Assembly: GCF_004123295.1 (NCBI RefSeq)
Contig: NZ_SDMK01000001.1
Location: forward strand, 1,860,001 to 1,924,000
DNA: 64,000 bases
Reading direction: 5' to 3'
From: Silvibacterium dinghuense
Lineage (GTDB): Bacteria > Acidobacteriota > Terriglobia > Terriglobales > Acidobacteriaceae
The notes beneath the pieces are model-generated. The model had not been told where the DNA came from. It worked only from the letters and a program-made list of their open reading frames with translations, and did no database searches. Positions within the stretch are counted from its first letter, which is position 1, and each line of letters begins with the position of its first letter. Positions 1 to 8,985 of the stretch are shown one piece after another. A program made the position numbers and the translations under genes.

Positions 1-222
1 TTGCGCCATGTCGAAAGCCTCCCGGGATCACGCGTCCCACAGCGAGAGATTGCTTAAGGAATGAAGGAAGGTCTGGCTTGGGGTCACAGTGGCGCGGCCG
101 CGCCGGAATTGCACCGGCTTCTTCACTTCATTTCAAAGACTGCATTAACCCTATGTCTCCCTATGATGAGTGTCAAGATGATGCGCATGCCACGCGCAGA
201 GCGTCGCACAGAGAAGGAATTT

Positions 223-807
223 ATGAGCACTCGATTCACCCTCATCGCGCATGCCGCCACGGAGTCGCAGCGGACGGCGGCCTTCCCATGGAATGAGCCG
301 ATCACCCAGCGCGAGCGGGAACGGCTCGCGACGCACGGCTGGCCTGCGCCCAAAGCCAGCCAGGTATGGGCAGCGCCCGAAGCGCGCACGCAGGAGACAG
401 CCCGGCTGCTGAGGCTCGAGCCCGCTATAGCGGAAGCGCTGCGCGACTGCGACTACGGGGAGTGGCGCGGCCGCACGATGGACGAGGTGCAATCGGCAGA
501 ACCCGAAGGGCTGATGGCCTGGCTTACCACTCCGGACGCCGCCCCACACGGCGGCGAATCCATCGAGCAGCTGATTCGCCGGGTCGGCGCGTGGCTGGAT
601 TCGGATTTAAAGCCGCAGCATATCGTCACCGTCACGCACCCGGCCTGCATCCGGGCCGCAATCGTCCACGCGCTGCGCCTGCCCGCGCTGCTCTTCTGGC
701 GCTTCGACATCGCGCCGCTCACCCTTACCGACCTGCGCCGGAGCGGCCCGACCTGGACCGTGCGCTGTGCGGGGTGTACGCTACTCCGGGCTGAACCGCT
801 GGAATAA
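223..807 (+). CDS. Histidine phosphatase superfamily protein lacking the RHG arginine
   Basis: A 194-residue member of the histidine phosphatase (phosphoglycerate mutase-like) superfamily. The usual RHG/RHA core reads IAHAATE, so the nucleophile His10 is present but the phosphate-binding Arg before it is Ala. The acid region (CDYGEWRG, Glu80) and second histidine (VTHP, His139) are kept. The ATG was chosen because GAGAAGGA lies just upstream and homology-like sequence begins there; the open frame extends further upstream without recognisable sequence. It ends about 30 bases before a cobalamin riboswitch and the wider region is B12 metabolism, so a corrinoid-linked phosphatase role is plausible but inferred. 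Activity without the arginine is uncertain. It lies upstream of the riboswitch and so is not itself controlled by it. Confidence 0.75.
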   Translation: MSTRFTLIAHAATESQRTAAFPWNEPITQRERERLATHGWPAPKASQVWAAPEARTQETARLLRLEPAIAEALRDCDYGEWRGRTMDEVQSAEPEGLMAWLTTPDAAPHGGESIEQLIRRVGAWLDSDLKPQHIVTVTHPACIRAAIVHALRLPALLFWRFDIAPLTLTDLRRSGPTWTVRCAGCTLLRAEPLE

Positions 808-840
808 GAGTGCGGTTATGCTATGGTGGCTTTCAGATAC

Positions 841-1008
841 TCCGGGTGCCCGCGAGGGCATAACAGGGAAGCCGGTGAGAAGTCCGGCACGGTCCCGCCA
901 CTGTAATCAGGACAATGGATCTTCCAAGAGCCACTCGGAAACGGGGAAGGCGGAGGATCTGAGCCGTCTCGTGACGGATCAACCTGTGAGTCAGGAGACC
1001 TACCCGGA
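841..1008 (+). ncRNA. Cobalamin riboswitch upstream of the Oar-type receptor
   Basis: The aptamer is recognisable from the B12-box core GCCACTG at 897-903 and the 3' landmark GAGTCAGGAGACC at 988-1000. The ends TCCGGGT (841-847) and ACCCGGA (1002-1008) pair as the closing P1 helix. About 90 bases separate it from the chosen receptor ATG, enough for an expression platform; the stretch 1034-1062 has G-rich and C-rich runs that could pair. Cobalamin riboswitches normally switch genes off when adenosylcobalamin is abundant, which implies that the following receptor handles corrinoids or a B12-sensitive function. Confidence 0.95.
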
Positions 1009-1098
1009 TCATTTTCGACTCTTCTCCGCGTGGAAACGGGGACGATCGCTCATCTCCCCCTGAGCCCTCGCGCCTTTTCATGCCCTGCGAGGTTACCG

Positions 1099-4000
1099 AT
1101 GGCCGGACAACGGCTCCGTGCTCTTTTATCTGCGGCTCTGCGAGCGTGTCTTCCCGCTCTTTCTGTCATTGCACTCCTTCTGAACTCGATTCCCGCACAC
1201 GCCGCCAGCGGAGGCAGCATCTCCGGCACAGTCACGGACTCCACCGGCGCCGTCATCGTGGGAGCCTCGCTCAAGCTCATCAACACCGCGCAGCAGACCG
1301 CTTGGCAGGCCTCGTCCGACAAGCAGGGACTCTACTCCTTCCCCGACCTTCCCGTAGGCCACTACGATCTCACCATCACCGCGGCCGGCTTTACCACGCA
1401 GAAAAAGACGGCCATCTCGGTCGATACCGATGCGGCTATCCGCCTCGATGTAGTGCTCGCCGTCGGCAGCCAGACTGACACCATCTCAGTCACCAGCGAT
1501 ACCGGCGCGCAGGTGGAAACAAGTTCGACGCATCTTGGCGAAGTCGTCTCTGGCGCACAGATGACGGCGCTGCCACTCAACGGCAGAAGTTATACTGACC
1601 TGCTCGCCATCCAGCCCGGCGTCGCGCCCATCTCCACGCTGCTTGCGAGCTCGGTCATCATGGCCGGCGTCACCGGCAGCCTCGACCCCTCCGGCGATCT
1701 GAATCCCGGCAACCTCTCGATCAATGGCCAGCGCGAGTCCTCGAACGGCTTTCTGGTGAACGGCATCGACGTGCAGGAGCACATGAACGGCGGCACGTCG
1801 ATCATTCCCAATCTCGATTCGATCGATGAATTTCGCGTGTTAACCAATAATTTCGATCCGGAATACGGCAACTATAACGGCGGCATGGTGACCGTCGTCA
1901 GCAAGTCCGGCGCCGGCCAGTTCCACGGCGAAGCCTTCGAATTCCTGCGCAACACCGATCTCGATGCGCGCGGCTACTTCGACCCCACGCGTCCCGCTTT
2001 CCGCCAGAATCAATTCGGTGGCACCTTCGGCGGACCGGTCATCCGGAATAAAGTCTTCTTCTTTGCCGACTACCAGGGCACGCGCACCACGCAGGGAATC
2101 TCGACAGGAAATATCTCTGTACCCACAACAGCGGAGCGCGGCGGCGATTTTCTCAACACTTCAACGCAGCAGAGCCTGTTGACCGGCAGCGTAAGCGGTT
2201 CCTATCTCGCGTCCCTGCTCAGCCAGGATCTCGGCTATACGGTGACCTCAGGCGAGGCCTACTCCTCGGTGTTCCCGAATGGCGTCATTCCAAAGAGCGC
2301 GTGGTCCGCACCAGCGAAGAACCTGCTGAAGTACATCCCGTCGCCCAATACCGGCTCCGACCAGTTCTCGACCTCGGCCTACGCCGAAACTGTCCGTGAC
2401 GACAAGGGCGCAATCCGCATCGACGCCAATAGTTGGATGGGCCAACTCTCCGGCTACTACTTCATCGACGACTACAACCTCGATAACCCTTATCCTGGCT
2501 CGGTCGCAGGCGCCACGATTCCGGGCTTCGACGCACTCACCATCGGGCGCGCGCAGCTCTTCTCCCTTGGAGACACGAAGGTCTTTGGCGCAACGACAGT
2601 GAATGAATTCCATCTCGGGTATCTGCGCAACGCCAACATCGTGGGACAGCCCAAGGGCGGCCTGGGCGTGACTCTAGCCTCGCAGGGCTTCGTCACCGGA
2701 GCCGATACGACTGGCATCTATGTGCAGGCGCCGCAGTATGAAGGCGTCGAGAACATGACCTTCCCGAGCTTCACCATGGGTGTGCCGATCACGAACATGA
2801 CACAGGTCAATAACACTATTTACCTCAGCGACGGCCTCTCCAAGGTGATGGGCTCGCACACGCTCAAAGCGGGCGGGCAGTTCCACGCCGATGAGGTGAA
2901 CGAGCATCCCAACGCGACCTTCAACGGCACCTTCAACCTGGATGGAACAGAAACCGGCTCCGCCTATGCCGATTTCCTCATCGGCGTGCCGAGCAACTTC
3001 ACGCAGTCTTCGGGCCAGCCCTTCTACCTGCGCAATCGCTACCTCGGCCTCTATGCGCAGGATAGCTGGCGCGCACGCAACAACCTCACCATCCATGCCG
3101 GTCTGCGCTGGGATATGATCATGCCCTTCTGGGAGAAGTACAACCAGATTCAGACCTACATCGCCGGAGAGCAATCCACGCTCTATCCCGGCGCGCCGTC
3201 AGGCCTTGTCGTCGCGGGCGACCCTGGAGTACCGAAGACGATTGCACCCACCGGCTACCGAAACTTCGCGCCGCGCCTGGGCATCGCCTACACACCGCAT
3301 CCCGAAAATGGCTTCCTGCAAACATTGCTGGGTAGCGGCGGCAAGAGCAGCATTCGCGCCAGCTACGGCCTCTTCTATACGCAGTTTCCCGGCCTGGCCG
3401 CAGGCATCATGTATGCCGTGCCACCCTTCGGCTACACCTACCTCAGCCCGGCTCCGCCACTGATGGCCACGCCGTTCATCACCGCGGCTACCGGCGTCGA
3501 TAACGGCCAGCGCTTTCCCTTCGACTTTCCCTCACATAGCATTTCGCGCTCAAACCCGGATACTTCTATCGATTGGGCAAACTTCATGCCTCTTTCGGCC
3601 GATCCGTTTTTCGATCATCGCAACCGCGCGCCATACATCAACAACTACATGCTCTCACTTCAGAGGCAACTCTTCCGCAATGCCATACTCACGGTGAGCT
3701 ATGTCGGGAACCAGGGACATCACATTCTCGCCGTCGTCTCCGCGAACCCCGGCAATTCTGCGCTATGCCTCAGCCTGAGCGGATGCGGGCCGTTTGGGGA
3801 AGACTCCAACTACACCGACAGCAGCGGAAACACCATCTACGGCACACGCTCGGGACAAACGGGTGGCTCACGCATCACCGACAGCGAGAACTACGGCGAG
3901 AACACGGCCGACAGCTCGATTGCAAACTCCAGCTACAACGCGCTCGAGACCACGTTGCGCTACCAGCACGCAGGCTCACAGTTCCTGCTCAGCTACGCCT

Positions 4001-4644
4001 ACGCAAAATCCATCGACCAAGGGTCGAACATCGGCGAACAACTGAATCCCATCAACCCGCGACAGAGCCGCGCCATCTCCGCATGGGATCAGAAGCACAG
4101 CTTCAAGGCGAGCTACACCTGGGCCTTACCCTTCGCTGCGCTGCTGCACAGAAACAATCGCATGACCAGCGACTGGAGCCTCTCCGGCAACACGCGCTTC
4201 GCCACAGGCTTCCCGGTGACACTTTACGACAACTCGGATAACTCACTACTCGGCACGCTCGGCAATGGCGTGAATAACTATCTGCTCGACACGCCGCAGT
4301 TCACTCCCGGCCCTCTGAAGATCAACACCAATGGCCGCAGCGGCAAAGCCGCCTTTAACACCGCGCTCTTCTCCGAGGAGACCGAAGGCATGCTCGGCAA
4401 CGCAAAGCGGCGCATGTTCTACGGCCCCGGCATCGAAAACTTCGATACGACGCTCGAGAAGGATGTACATTTCACCGATGCCCGCTCTCTCGCGCTTCGC
4501 CTTGAGTCCTTCAACGTCTTCAACCATGCCCAGTTCTACGGTCCAGCATCGGTAGATGGACAGATCGAGGACACGAACTTCGGCAAGATCGTCAGCGCAC
4601 AAGCGCCACGGCTTCTGCAGATAGCAGCAAAGTTCTCCTTCTGA
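1099..4644 (+). CDS. Oar-type TonB-dependent receptor under B12 riboswitch control
   Basis: A 1181-residue outer-membrane receptor. An N-terminal signal peptide ends near residue 35 (IPAHA). It is followed by a carboxypeptidase-regulatory-like Ig fold (GSISGTVTDSTGAVIVGASL), a TonB plug around the motif SINGQRESSNGFLVNGID, and a long beta-barrel ending in Phe (LQIAAKFSF), as outer-membrane proteins usually do. The ATG was chosen because GAGG lies 6 bases upstream and the signal peptide starts there; a GTG at 1030 is in frame but falls in the riboswitch expression platform. The size and layout match the Oar-like family that is expanded in Acidobacteria, whose ligands are mostly unknown, and not the shorter BtuB family. 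The riboswitch suggests corrinoid uptake. It converges with the minus-strand B12 operon, whose last stop is only 9 bases away. Confidence 0.92.
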   Translation: MAGQRLRALLSAALRACLPALSVIALLLNSIPAHAASGGSISGTVTDSTGAVIVGASLKLINTAQQTAWQASSDKQGLYSFPDLPVGHYDLTITAAGFTTQKKTAISVDTDAAIRLDVVLAVGSQTDTISVTSDTGAQVETSSTHLGEVVSGAQMTALPLNGRSYTDLLAIQPGVAPISTLLASSVIMAGVTGSLDPSGDLNPGNLSINGQRESSNGFLVNGIDVQEHMNGGTSIIPNLDSIDEFRVLTNNFDPEYGNYNGGMVTVVSKSGAGQFHGEAFEFLRNTDLDARGYFDPTRPAFRQNQFGGTFGGPVIRNKVFFFADYQGTRTTQGISTGNISVPTTAERGGDFLNTSTQQSLLTGSVSGSYLASLLSQDLGYTVTSGEAYSSVFPNGVIPKSAWSAPAKNLLKYIPSPNTGSDQFSTSAYAETVRDDKGAIRIDANSWMGQLSGYYFIDDYNLDNPYPGSVAGATIPGFDALTIGRAQLFSLGDTKVFGATTVNEFHLGYLRNANIVGQPKGGLGVTLASQGFVTGADTTGIYVQAPQYEGVENMTFPSFTMGVPITNMTQVNNTIYLSDGLSKVMGSHTLKAGGQFHADEVNEHPNATFNGTFNLDGTETGSAYADFLIGVPSNFTQSSGQPFYLRNRYLGLYAQDSWRARNNLTIHAGLRWDMIMPFWEKYNQIQTYIAGEQSTLYPGAPSGLVVAGDPGVPKTIAPTGYRNFAPRLGIAYTPHPENGFLQTLLGSGGKSSIRASYGLFYTQFPGLAAGIMYAVPPFGYTYLSPAPPLMATPFITAATGVDNGQRFPFDFPSHSISRSNPDTSIDWANFMPLSADPFFDHRNRAPYINNYMLSLQRQLFRNAILTVSYVGNQGHHILAVVSANPGNSALCLSLSGCGPFGEDSNYTDSSGNTIYGTRSGQTGGSRITDSENYGENTADSSIANSSYNALETTLRYQHAGSQFLLSYAYAKSIDQGSNIGEQLNPINPRQSRAISAWDQKHSFKASYTWALPFAALLHRNNRMTSDWSLSGNTRFATGFPVTLYDNSDNSLLGTLGNGVNNYLLDTPQFTPGPLKINTNGRSGKAAFNTALFSEETEGMLGNAKRRMFYGPGIENFDTTLEKDVHFTDARSLALRLESFNVFNHAQFYGPASVDGQIEDTNFGKIVSAQAPRLLQIAAKFSF

Positions 4645-4653
4645 GCGGTCTGG

Positions 4654-5739
4654 TCAAAGAAAGTTTGCCATCTCTCCCGTGAGCGCCTTCAGCAGACGCT
4701 CATTCTCCGCATCGGCGCGAACCGCAACTCTCAAATGCCCTGGGGGCAACGCCTCATAATTGGCACAGTTGCGAAGGACCATGCGGTGCTCGCAGATCAT
4801 GCGCTCCCAGAATGCGGAAGCATCCACTGAGCCATGCAGGCGCAGCAGCAGAAAGTTCGCTGCGGCAGGATAGAACAAGATCCGAAGCTCCTCGAGCCTC
4901 CGCTGCAATCGCTGCCGGCGCTCTGCGTTCCGGGCAAGCGTGCGCTGCACATACGCCTCGTCCTGTACCGCACAGGCCGCAGCCAGCGAAGCGAGCGTGG
5001 TGATAGACCAAGGTGCAATCGCTTCCTGCATCCGGCTGCTCACCTCTCGAGAAGCAAGCGCATAGGCAACGCGCAGCCCCGCCATGCCAAAGAATTTGGT
5101 GACCGAGCGAAAAACGATGAGATGAGAGAATCGCTCAACTTCGCCGGAGAGTGTTGCCTCGGGGGCGTAATCGATAAACGCCTCGTCGAGAAAAACGACG
5201 ATGTTGCGCCGCGCTGCCTCTTCCACAATCTGCAGCAATGCCTCGCGAGATAACAGCACACCGGAAGGATTCTGTGGATTCGCCAGCAGCATCGAGTCGC
5301 ACTTACGCCCGAAGAGCGCACCCGGATCGATGCGGAAGTTTTCGTCAGAACGCCCCCTGTGCGGCATCACGGCCACGCCCGCTCGCTCCAAGGTTCGGCG
5401 ATACTCCACAAACGCGGGCATCGACACCAGACAACGCCGGACAGGCAGCACACGCAGCGCAGCATCCAGCAGTGGCACAAAGCCGTTCGATACCACGACA
5501 TGTTCAGCGTGAACACCCGCATACCGCGCGAGCGACTTCCGCAACTCCACTTCTTCAAAATCCGGATAATCCATCAGGACCGATGGATCGGCAAAAGCCT
5601 CCCTGAGCGCAGCCTGCACCGCATGCGGGGGCCCGTCAGGATTGATATTGGCGCTGAAGTCGAGCAGCTCGGATACGGGGATTCCGAAGCGGGCAGAGAG
5701 CGCGCGGAGCTGGCCTCCATGCAAAGGACGGAATTCCAT
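4654..5739 (-). CDS. cobC: CobC/CobD-type PLP enzyme, threonine-phosphate decarboxylase
   Basis: A 361-residue fold-type I aminotransferase-like protein of the histidinol-phosphate aminotransferase group. FSANINPDGPP near residue 28 is typical of the cobalamin branch. NPQNPSG (residue 155), Asp185 in FLDEAFIDYAPE and the PLP lysine Lys215 in SVTKFFGMAGLR are all present. The expected reaction is decarboxylation of L-threonine O-3-phosphate to (R)-1-amino-2-propanol phosphate, the linker that CbiB attaches to cobyric acid. The ATG at 5739 shares a base with the cbiB stop (TGATG) and follows GGAG; a TTG one codon earlier is also open. It is last in the B12 operon. Confusion with HisC is possible on sequence alone, but the context favours the B12 role. 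The naming differs between pathways (CobC in Pseudomonas, CobD in Salmonella). Confidence 0.88.
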   Translation of the reverse strand: MEFRPLHGGQLRALSARFGIPVSELLDFSANINPDGPPHAVQAALREAFADPSVLMDYPDFEEVELRKSLARYAGVHAEHVVVSNGFVPLLDAALRVLPVRRCLVSMPAFVEYRRTLERAGVAVMPHRGRSDENFRIDPGALFGRKCDSMLLANPQNPSGVLLSREALLQIVEEAARRNIVVFLDEAFIDYAPEATLSGEVERFSHLIVFRSVTKFFGMAGLRVAYALASREVSSRMQEAIAPWSITTLASLAAACAVQDEAYVQRTLARNAERRQRLQRRLEELRILFYPAAANFLLLRLHGSVDASAFWERMICEHRMVLRNCANYEALPPGHLRVAVRADAENERLLKALTGEMANFL

Positions 5740-6707
5740 CAACGCTTTCTCCGTGAATGAAGCACGCAGCCAAGAAGCACCGCAGCTCCAAGGCCCAACA
5801 GGCCGACAGCAGAAACCACGCGCACCGCTTTTTGCGCATCATGTAACTCGGGCGCTCGAAATCCTGCGCCGATCGGCTCCGCGGAGATAAATTCACCTGC
5901 GTAGCAGTTCCCGCCACCCAGACGTACTCCCAGCGCCCCGGCGATCGCGCTCTCCGGCTGCCCGGCGTTCGGGCTCTTATGGCAGTTTCCATCGCGCAGC
6001 CAGAGCCTCCACGCCCCTGCCGCATCCGCTTTCATCAGCCAGGAAGCGGCCACCACGGCCAGCGCCGTCATCCTCGCCGGAATGAAGTTCGCCGCATCAT
6101 CGAGACGCGCTGCGGCCTTGCCAAAGTAAAGGTAGCGCTCGTCCGCGTGCCCGATCATGGAGTCGAGCGTATTCACCGCCTTGTATGCCATGGCCAGCGG
6201 CACTCCGCCCAGGGCCATGTAGAAGAGCGGAGCCATCACGCCGTCTGAAGCGCTCTCCGCCACGGTTTCGATGACCGCTCGACTGATCTCCTGCGCGTCG
6301 AGGCTCTCCGTGTCGCGCCCCACGATGCGCGCGAGACGTGTGCGCGCCAGCGGGAGGTCATCGCCATTCAGCGCGGCAAGCACCTGCGAGGCTTCCTGCT
6401 GGAGATTGCGTGCGGCGAGACAGGTCCATCCAAAGCCGATCTCGGCAAGCCGACCAAGATGCGGCGAACAGCGAGATGCGCAGGCGAGCATGAGCCGCGT
6501 AAGGAGATAGCTGGAACCCACCACCGTCGCAGTCAACATCGCGCCGGCAAGCAATTGCTCTTCTCTACTCTGGCCTGGCCGCCTCAGCAGGGACTCGCCT
6601 CGGACGACAGCCGATCCCATCAGGCGGACAGGATGAGGAAACCACTCTGGATCGCCCGCAGCCTGATCCGCAAGATACACAGCGGGCAGAAGCAGTTGCG
6701 GTCTCAC
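5739..6707 (-). CDS. cbiB: Adenosylcobinamide-phosphate synthase CbiB/CobD
   Basis: A 322-residue polytopic membrane protein. It attaches aminopropanol (phosphate) to adenosylcobyric acid to give adenosylcobinamide (phosphate). The N-terminus has the family motif GDPEWFPHPVRLMG, followed by hydrophobic segments and internal motifs such as SESASDGVMAPLFY and KAVNTLDSMIGH. The GTG start was chosen because GTGA overlaps the stop of cbiP by four bases, the coupling seen across this operon; the frame is open further upstream but would overlap cbiP by 61 bases. The C-terminus ends in a hydrophobic helix and a basic tail. The neighbouring PLP enzyme supplies the aminopropanol phosphate, and cbiP supplies cobyric acid. 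Confidence 0.95.
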   Translation of the reverse strand: MRPQLLLPAVYLADQAAGDPEWFPHPVRLMGSAVVRGESLLRRPGQSREEQLLAGAMLTATVVGSSYLLTRLMLACASRCSPHLGRLAEIGFGWTCLAARNLQQEASQVLAALNGDDLPLARTRLARIVGRDTESLDAQEISRAVIETVAESASDGVMAPLFYMALGGVPLAMAYKAVNTLDSMIGHADERYLYFGKAAARLDDAANFIPARMTALAVVAASWLMKADAAGAWRLWLRDGNCHKSPNAGQPESAIAGALGVRLGGGNCYAGEFISAEPIGAGFRAPELHDAQKAVRVVSAVGLLGLGAAVLLGCVLHSRRKR

Positions 6708-8293
6708 AGCGCGATCTCGCGATGCTGTTCGGCCCGCACTGGCGCATACGGGAGTCCGGCCCATGCGAAGATGCTTGCCATATCAAGCGATTTTTGAACC
6801 ACTTCCGCAAGCCGATCGAATGATTCCTGCCTCTTCAGGCCCCAGGCATGAAGCTCGCCCGCGGGCTCAAGCTGGAAATACGCGCGAGCAGCCGCAAGAA
6901 AAGCATGGCGAAAACCATCTTCGTCGAAGAGCCCATGAAGATACGTGCCAACGATCCGCCGATCCGCATTGACGCACCCGTCGAATATCGCCTCCTGCGA
7001 GCCGTGCGCATGGCGGATAAGCTGCGCAAAGGGTTCACCAGAGCCGATATACATGGTCTCGCCGACATGAATCTCGTAGCCGCGCAGAGGAACATCCTGC
7101 ACCGGCTGGCCGAAGAGTGAGCCGGACGCGAGTTTTCCCGTAGCATTGCGCGTGATCTTCGCCGAACGCATGGTTGTACGGATCGGCAAAAGGCATAGTC
7201 CGCGCAGTTCTCCGTGGCTCTCTACTCCCTCAGGGTCGCAAATCGCCTCACCCAGCATCTGCATGCCTCCACAGATCCCAAGAACGAGGCCGTGGGCTGC
7301 ATGTACGAGCACCGCCTGTTCCAGGCCCGTGTCGCGCATCCAGAGCAAGTCATCGGCGGTCTGCTTACTGCCCGGCAGGATGACCACATCGGCCCCGCGC
7401 AGATCTTCCGGCTTGCGACAGAAGCGAACGGCCACCGACGGCTCAGCCAGCAACGCATCGAAGTCCGTAAAGTTTGAGAGCGAAGGGAAGCCGACAACGG
7501 CCATGCGCAGCGGCCTCTGTGCTCCGGAGATGGCCCATCGCGCATGCTGCTCCGCATTTACCGCAGGCAGCCCAAGGCTGTCTTCCTCTTCAAGCGCAAG
7601 CGCATCGAGATACGGCACCACACCGAGACATGGCTTGCCAAGCCGCTCTTCGATCATGCGGATGCCCGGCATAAGCAGCGATACATCGCCACGGAATTTA
7701 TTGATAACGAATCCGCGTATGCGCTCCCGCTCGTGCGGTTCGAGCAGCTCTACCGTACCCAGCAACGAGGCGAAGACACCGCCGCGGTCGATATCGCCGA
7801 CAAGCAGGCACGCGGCATCCGCCATCTCTGCCATGCGCATGTTCACGATGTCGTGCTGCTTCAAGTTGATCTCGGCGGGCGAGCCAGCGCCTTCGAGCAC
7901 GAGGACATCATGCTCCGCCGCCAGCGTCTCATAACTCTCGCGCACCCTCGGCAGCAGCTCATCCACGCGGCGAAGATGATACTCCGCCGCTGAAAGCCTG
8001 CCCCATATCCTGCCATGCACGATCACCTGCGAGCTCATGTTACCCGCAGGCTTCAGCAGGATCGGATTCATGTGTACAGACGGCGCAATGCCCGCGGCCT
8101 CGGCCTGCAGCGCCTGCGCGCGCCCGATCTCCAGCCCTTCCGGAGTTGCCGCGGAATTCAGAGACATATTCTGTGACTTGAACGGAGCGACGCTGTAGCC
8201 CTGCTGCGCAAAGATACGGCAGAGCGCAGCCGCGAGCAGAGACTTGCCAACGTGCGAAGACGTGCCGAGCACCATCATGGCGCGTGCCGTCAT
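6704..8293 (-). CDS. cobQ: Cobyric acid synthase CbiP/CobQ
   Basis: A 529-residue amidotransferase that performs four ATP- and glutamine-dependent amidations on adenosylcobyrinic acid a,c-diamide. The N-terminal synthetase domain begins with the nucleotide-binding loop LGTSSHVGKSLLAAAL and has PFKSQNMSLNS near residue 37. The C-terminal class I-like glutaminase domain carries Cys341 (LGICGGMQMLG) and His453 (GTYLHGLFDE). The length is close to the family norm of about 490-510, with a short extra C-terminus. The ATG overlaps the bluB stop as ATGA, with GAGGAG upstream. It implies that the cell can accept corrinoid intermediates earlier than cobinamide, or that ring synthesis is encoded elsewhere. 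Confidence 0.96.
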   Translation of the reverse strand: MTARAMMVLGTSSHVGKSLLAAALCRIFAQQGYSVAPFKSQNMSLNSAATPEGLEIGRAQALQAEAAGIAPSVHMNPILLKPAGNMSSQVIVHGRIWGRLSAAEYHLRRVDELLPRVRESYETLAAEHDVLVLEGAGSPAEINLKQHDIVNMRMAEMADAACLLVGDIDRGGVFASLLGTVELLEPHERERIRGFVINKFRGDVSLLMPGIRMIEERLGKPCLGVVPYLDALALEEEDSLGLPAVNAEQHARWAISGAQRPLRMAVVGFPSLSNFTDFDALLAEPSVAVRFCRKPEDLRGADVVILPGSKQTADDLLWMRDTGLEQAVLVHAAHGLVLGICGGMQMLGEAICDPEGVESHGELRGLCLLPIRTTMRSAKITRNATGKLASGSLFGQPVQDVPLRGYEIHVGETMYIGSGEPFAQLIRHAHGSQEAIFDGCVNADRRIVGTYLHGLFDEDGFRHAFLAAARAYFQLEPAGELHAWGLKRQESFDRLAEVVQKSLDMASIFAWAGLPYAPVRAEQHREIAL

Positions 8294-8985
8294 CGCCCGG
8301 GCTCCTCTGCATAACGGTCATACGAGACGACGGACTTCAGTTCCATGCGCGTCTCCCATCCGAAGCGCTCGAGATCCGGCTCCGCGGCAAAGCTTTCGAC
8401 GTACCCAAGGCAGAGATACGCGACCAGCGTCAGATGATCGGGGATGCGTAGCAGTTCATAAAGCGGCGCAGGATCGAGAATGCTGACCCAGCCAACGCCT
8501 ACACCTTCACTGCGCGCCGCCAGCCACAGATTCTGGATCGCGCACACTGTGGAATAGAGTGCCGTCTCCGGCATGGTCTGGCGCCCCAGCCCGTGCCCAC
8601 GTCCGCTGCCCGCGTCGCACAATACGCAGAGGTTTTGCGGAGCTTCCAGAATGCCCTCGAGCTTCAGACCGGAATACAGATTTGCACGTTCGTCGCTGTA
8701 GCTCGCAGCCGCCTTGCGGTTTGCAGTTTCAAATACTTCATGCACTTTTTTACGGATATTGTAGTCGCGGACGACGATCAAACGCGAAGGCTGCATCAGG
8801 CCTACAGAAGGCGCGCTGTGCGCGGCCGCGAGCAGACGTCCCAGTAACTCTTCTTCGAGCGGACGATCGAGGAACCCTCTGCGCACATCGCGGCGCCCGG
8901 CAATGGCGCGATAGACGGCCAGGCGCTCAGCCTCGCTGAAGCGAGACGGCCTATCCAACTGCGAGTTCATCGACTGCGTCACCAT
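8290..8985 (-). CDS. bluB: 5,6-dimethylbenzimidazole synthase BluB
   Basis: A 231-residue nitroreductase-fold flavoprotein matching BluB, which cannibalises FMNH2 with O2 to form the B12 lower ligand DMB. Typical features are AGRRDVRRGF near residue 31, APSVGLMQPSRLIVVRD, GLGRQTMPETALYSTVCAIQNLWLAARSEG (quoted in part as QNLWLAARSEG) and VGVGWVSI. The start is not certain. The ATG used here overlaps the end of pduO by 7 bases; a second ATG five codons on (8970) would give a protein starting MNSQLDRP. DMB made here is the substrate of CobT in the same operon. An oxygen-dependent route fits an aerobic soil bacterium. Confidence 0.93.
   Translation of the reverse strand: MVTQSMNSQLDRPSRFSEAERLAVYRAIAGRRDVRRGFLDRPLEEELLGRLLAAAHSAPSVGLMQPSRLIVVRDYNIRKKVHEVFETANRKAAASYSDERANLYSGLKLEGILEAPQNLCVLCDAGSGRGHGLGRQTMPETALYSTVCAIQNLWLAARSEGVGVGWVSILDPAPLYELLRIPDHLTLVAYLCLGYVESFAAEPDLERFGWETRMELKSVVSYDRYAEEPGR

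Noticed and set aside
1030-1098. GTG start giving a 1204-residue receptor
   Set aside because: It falls within the riboswitch expression platform and would put 23 non-hydrophobic residues ahead of the signal peptide; the ATG at 1099 has GAGG and starts the signal peptide.
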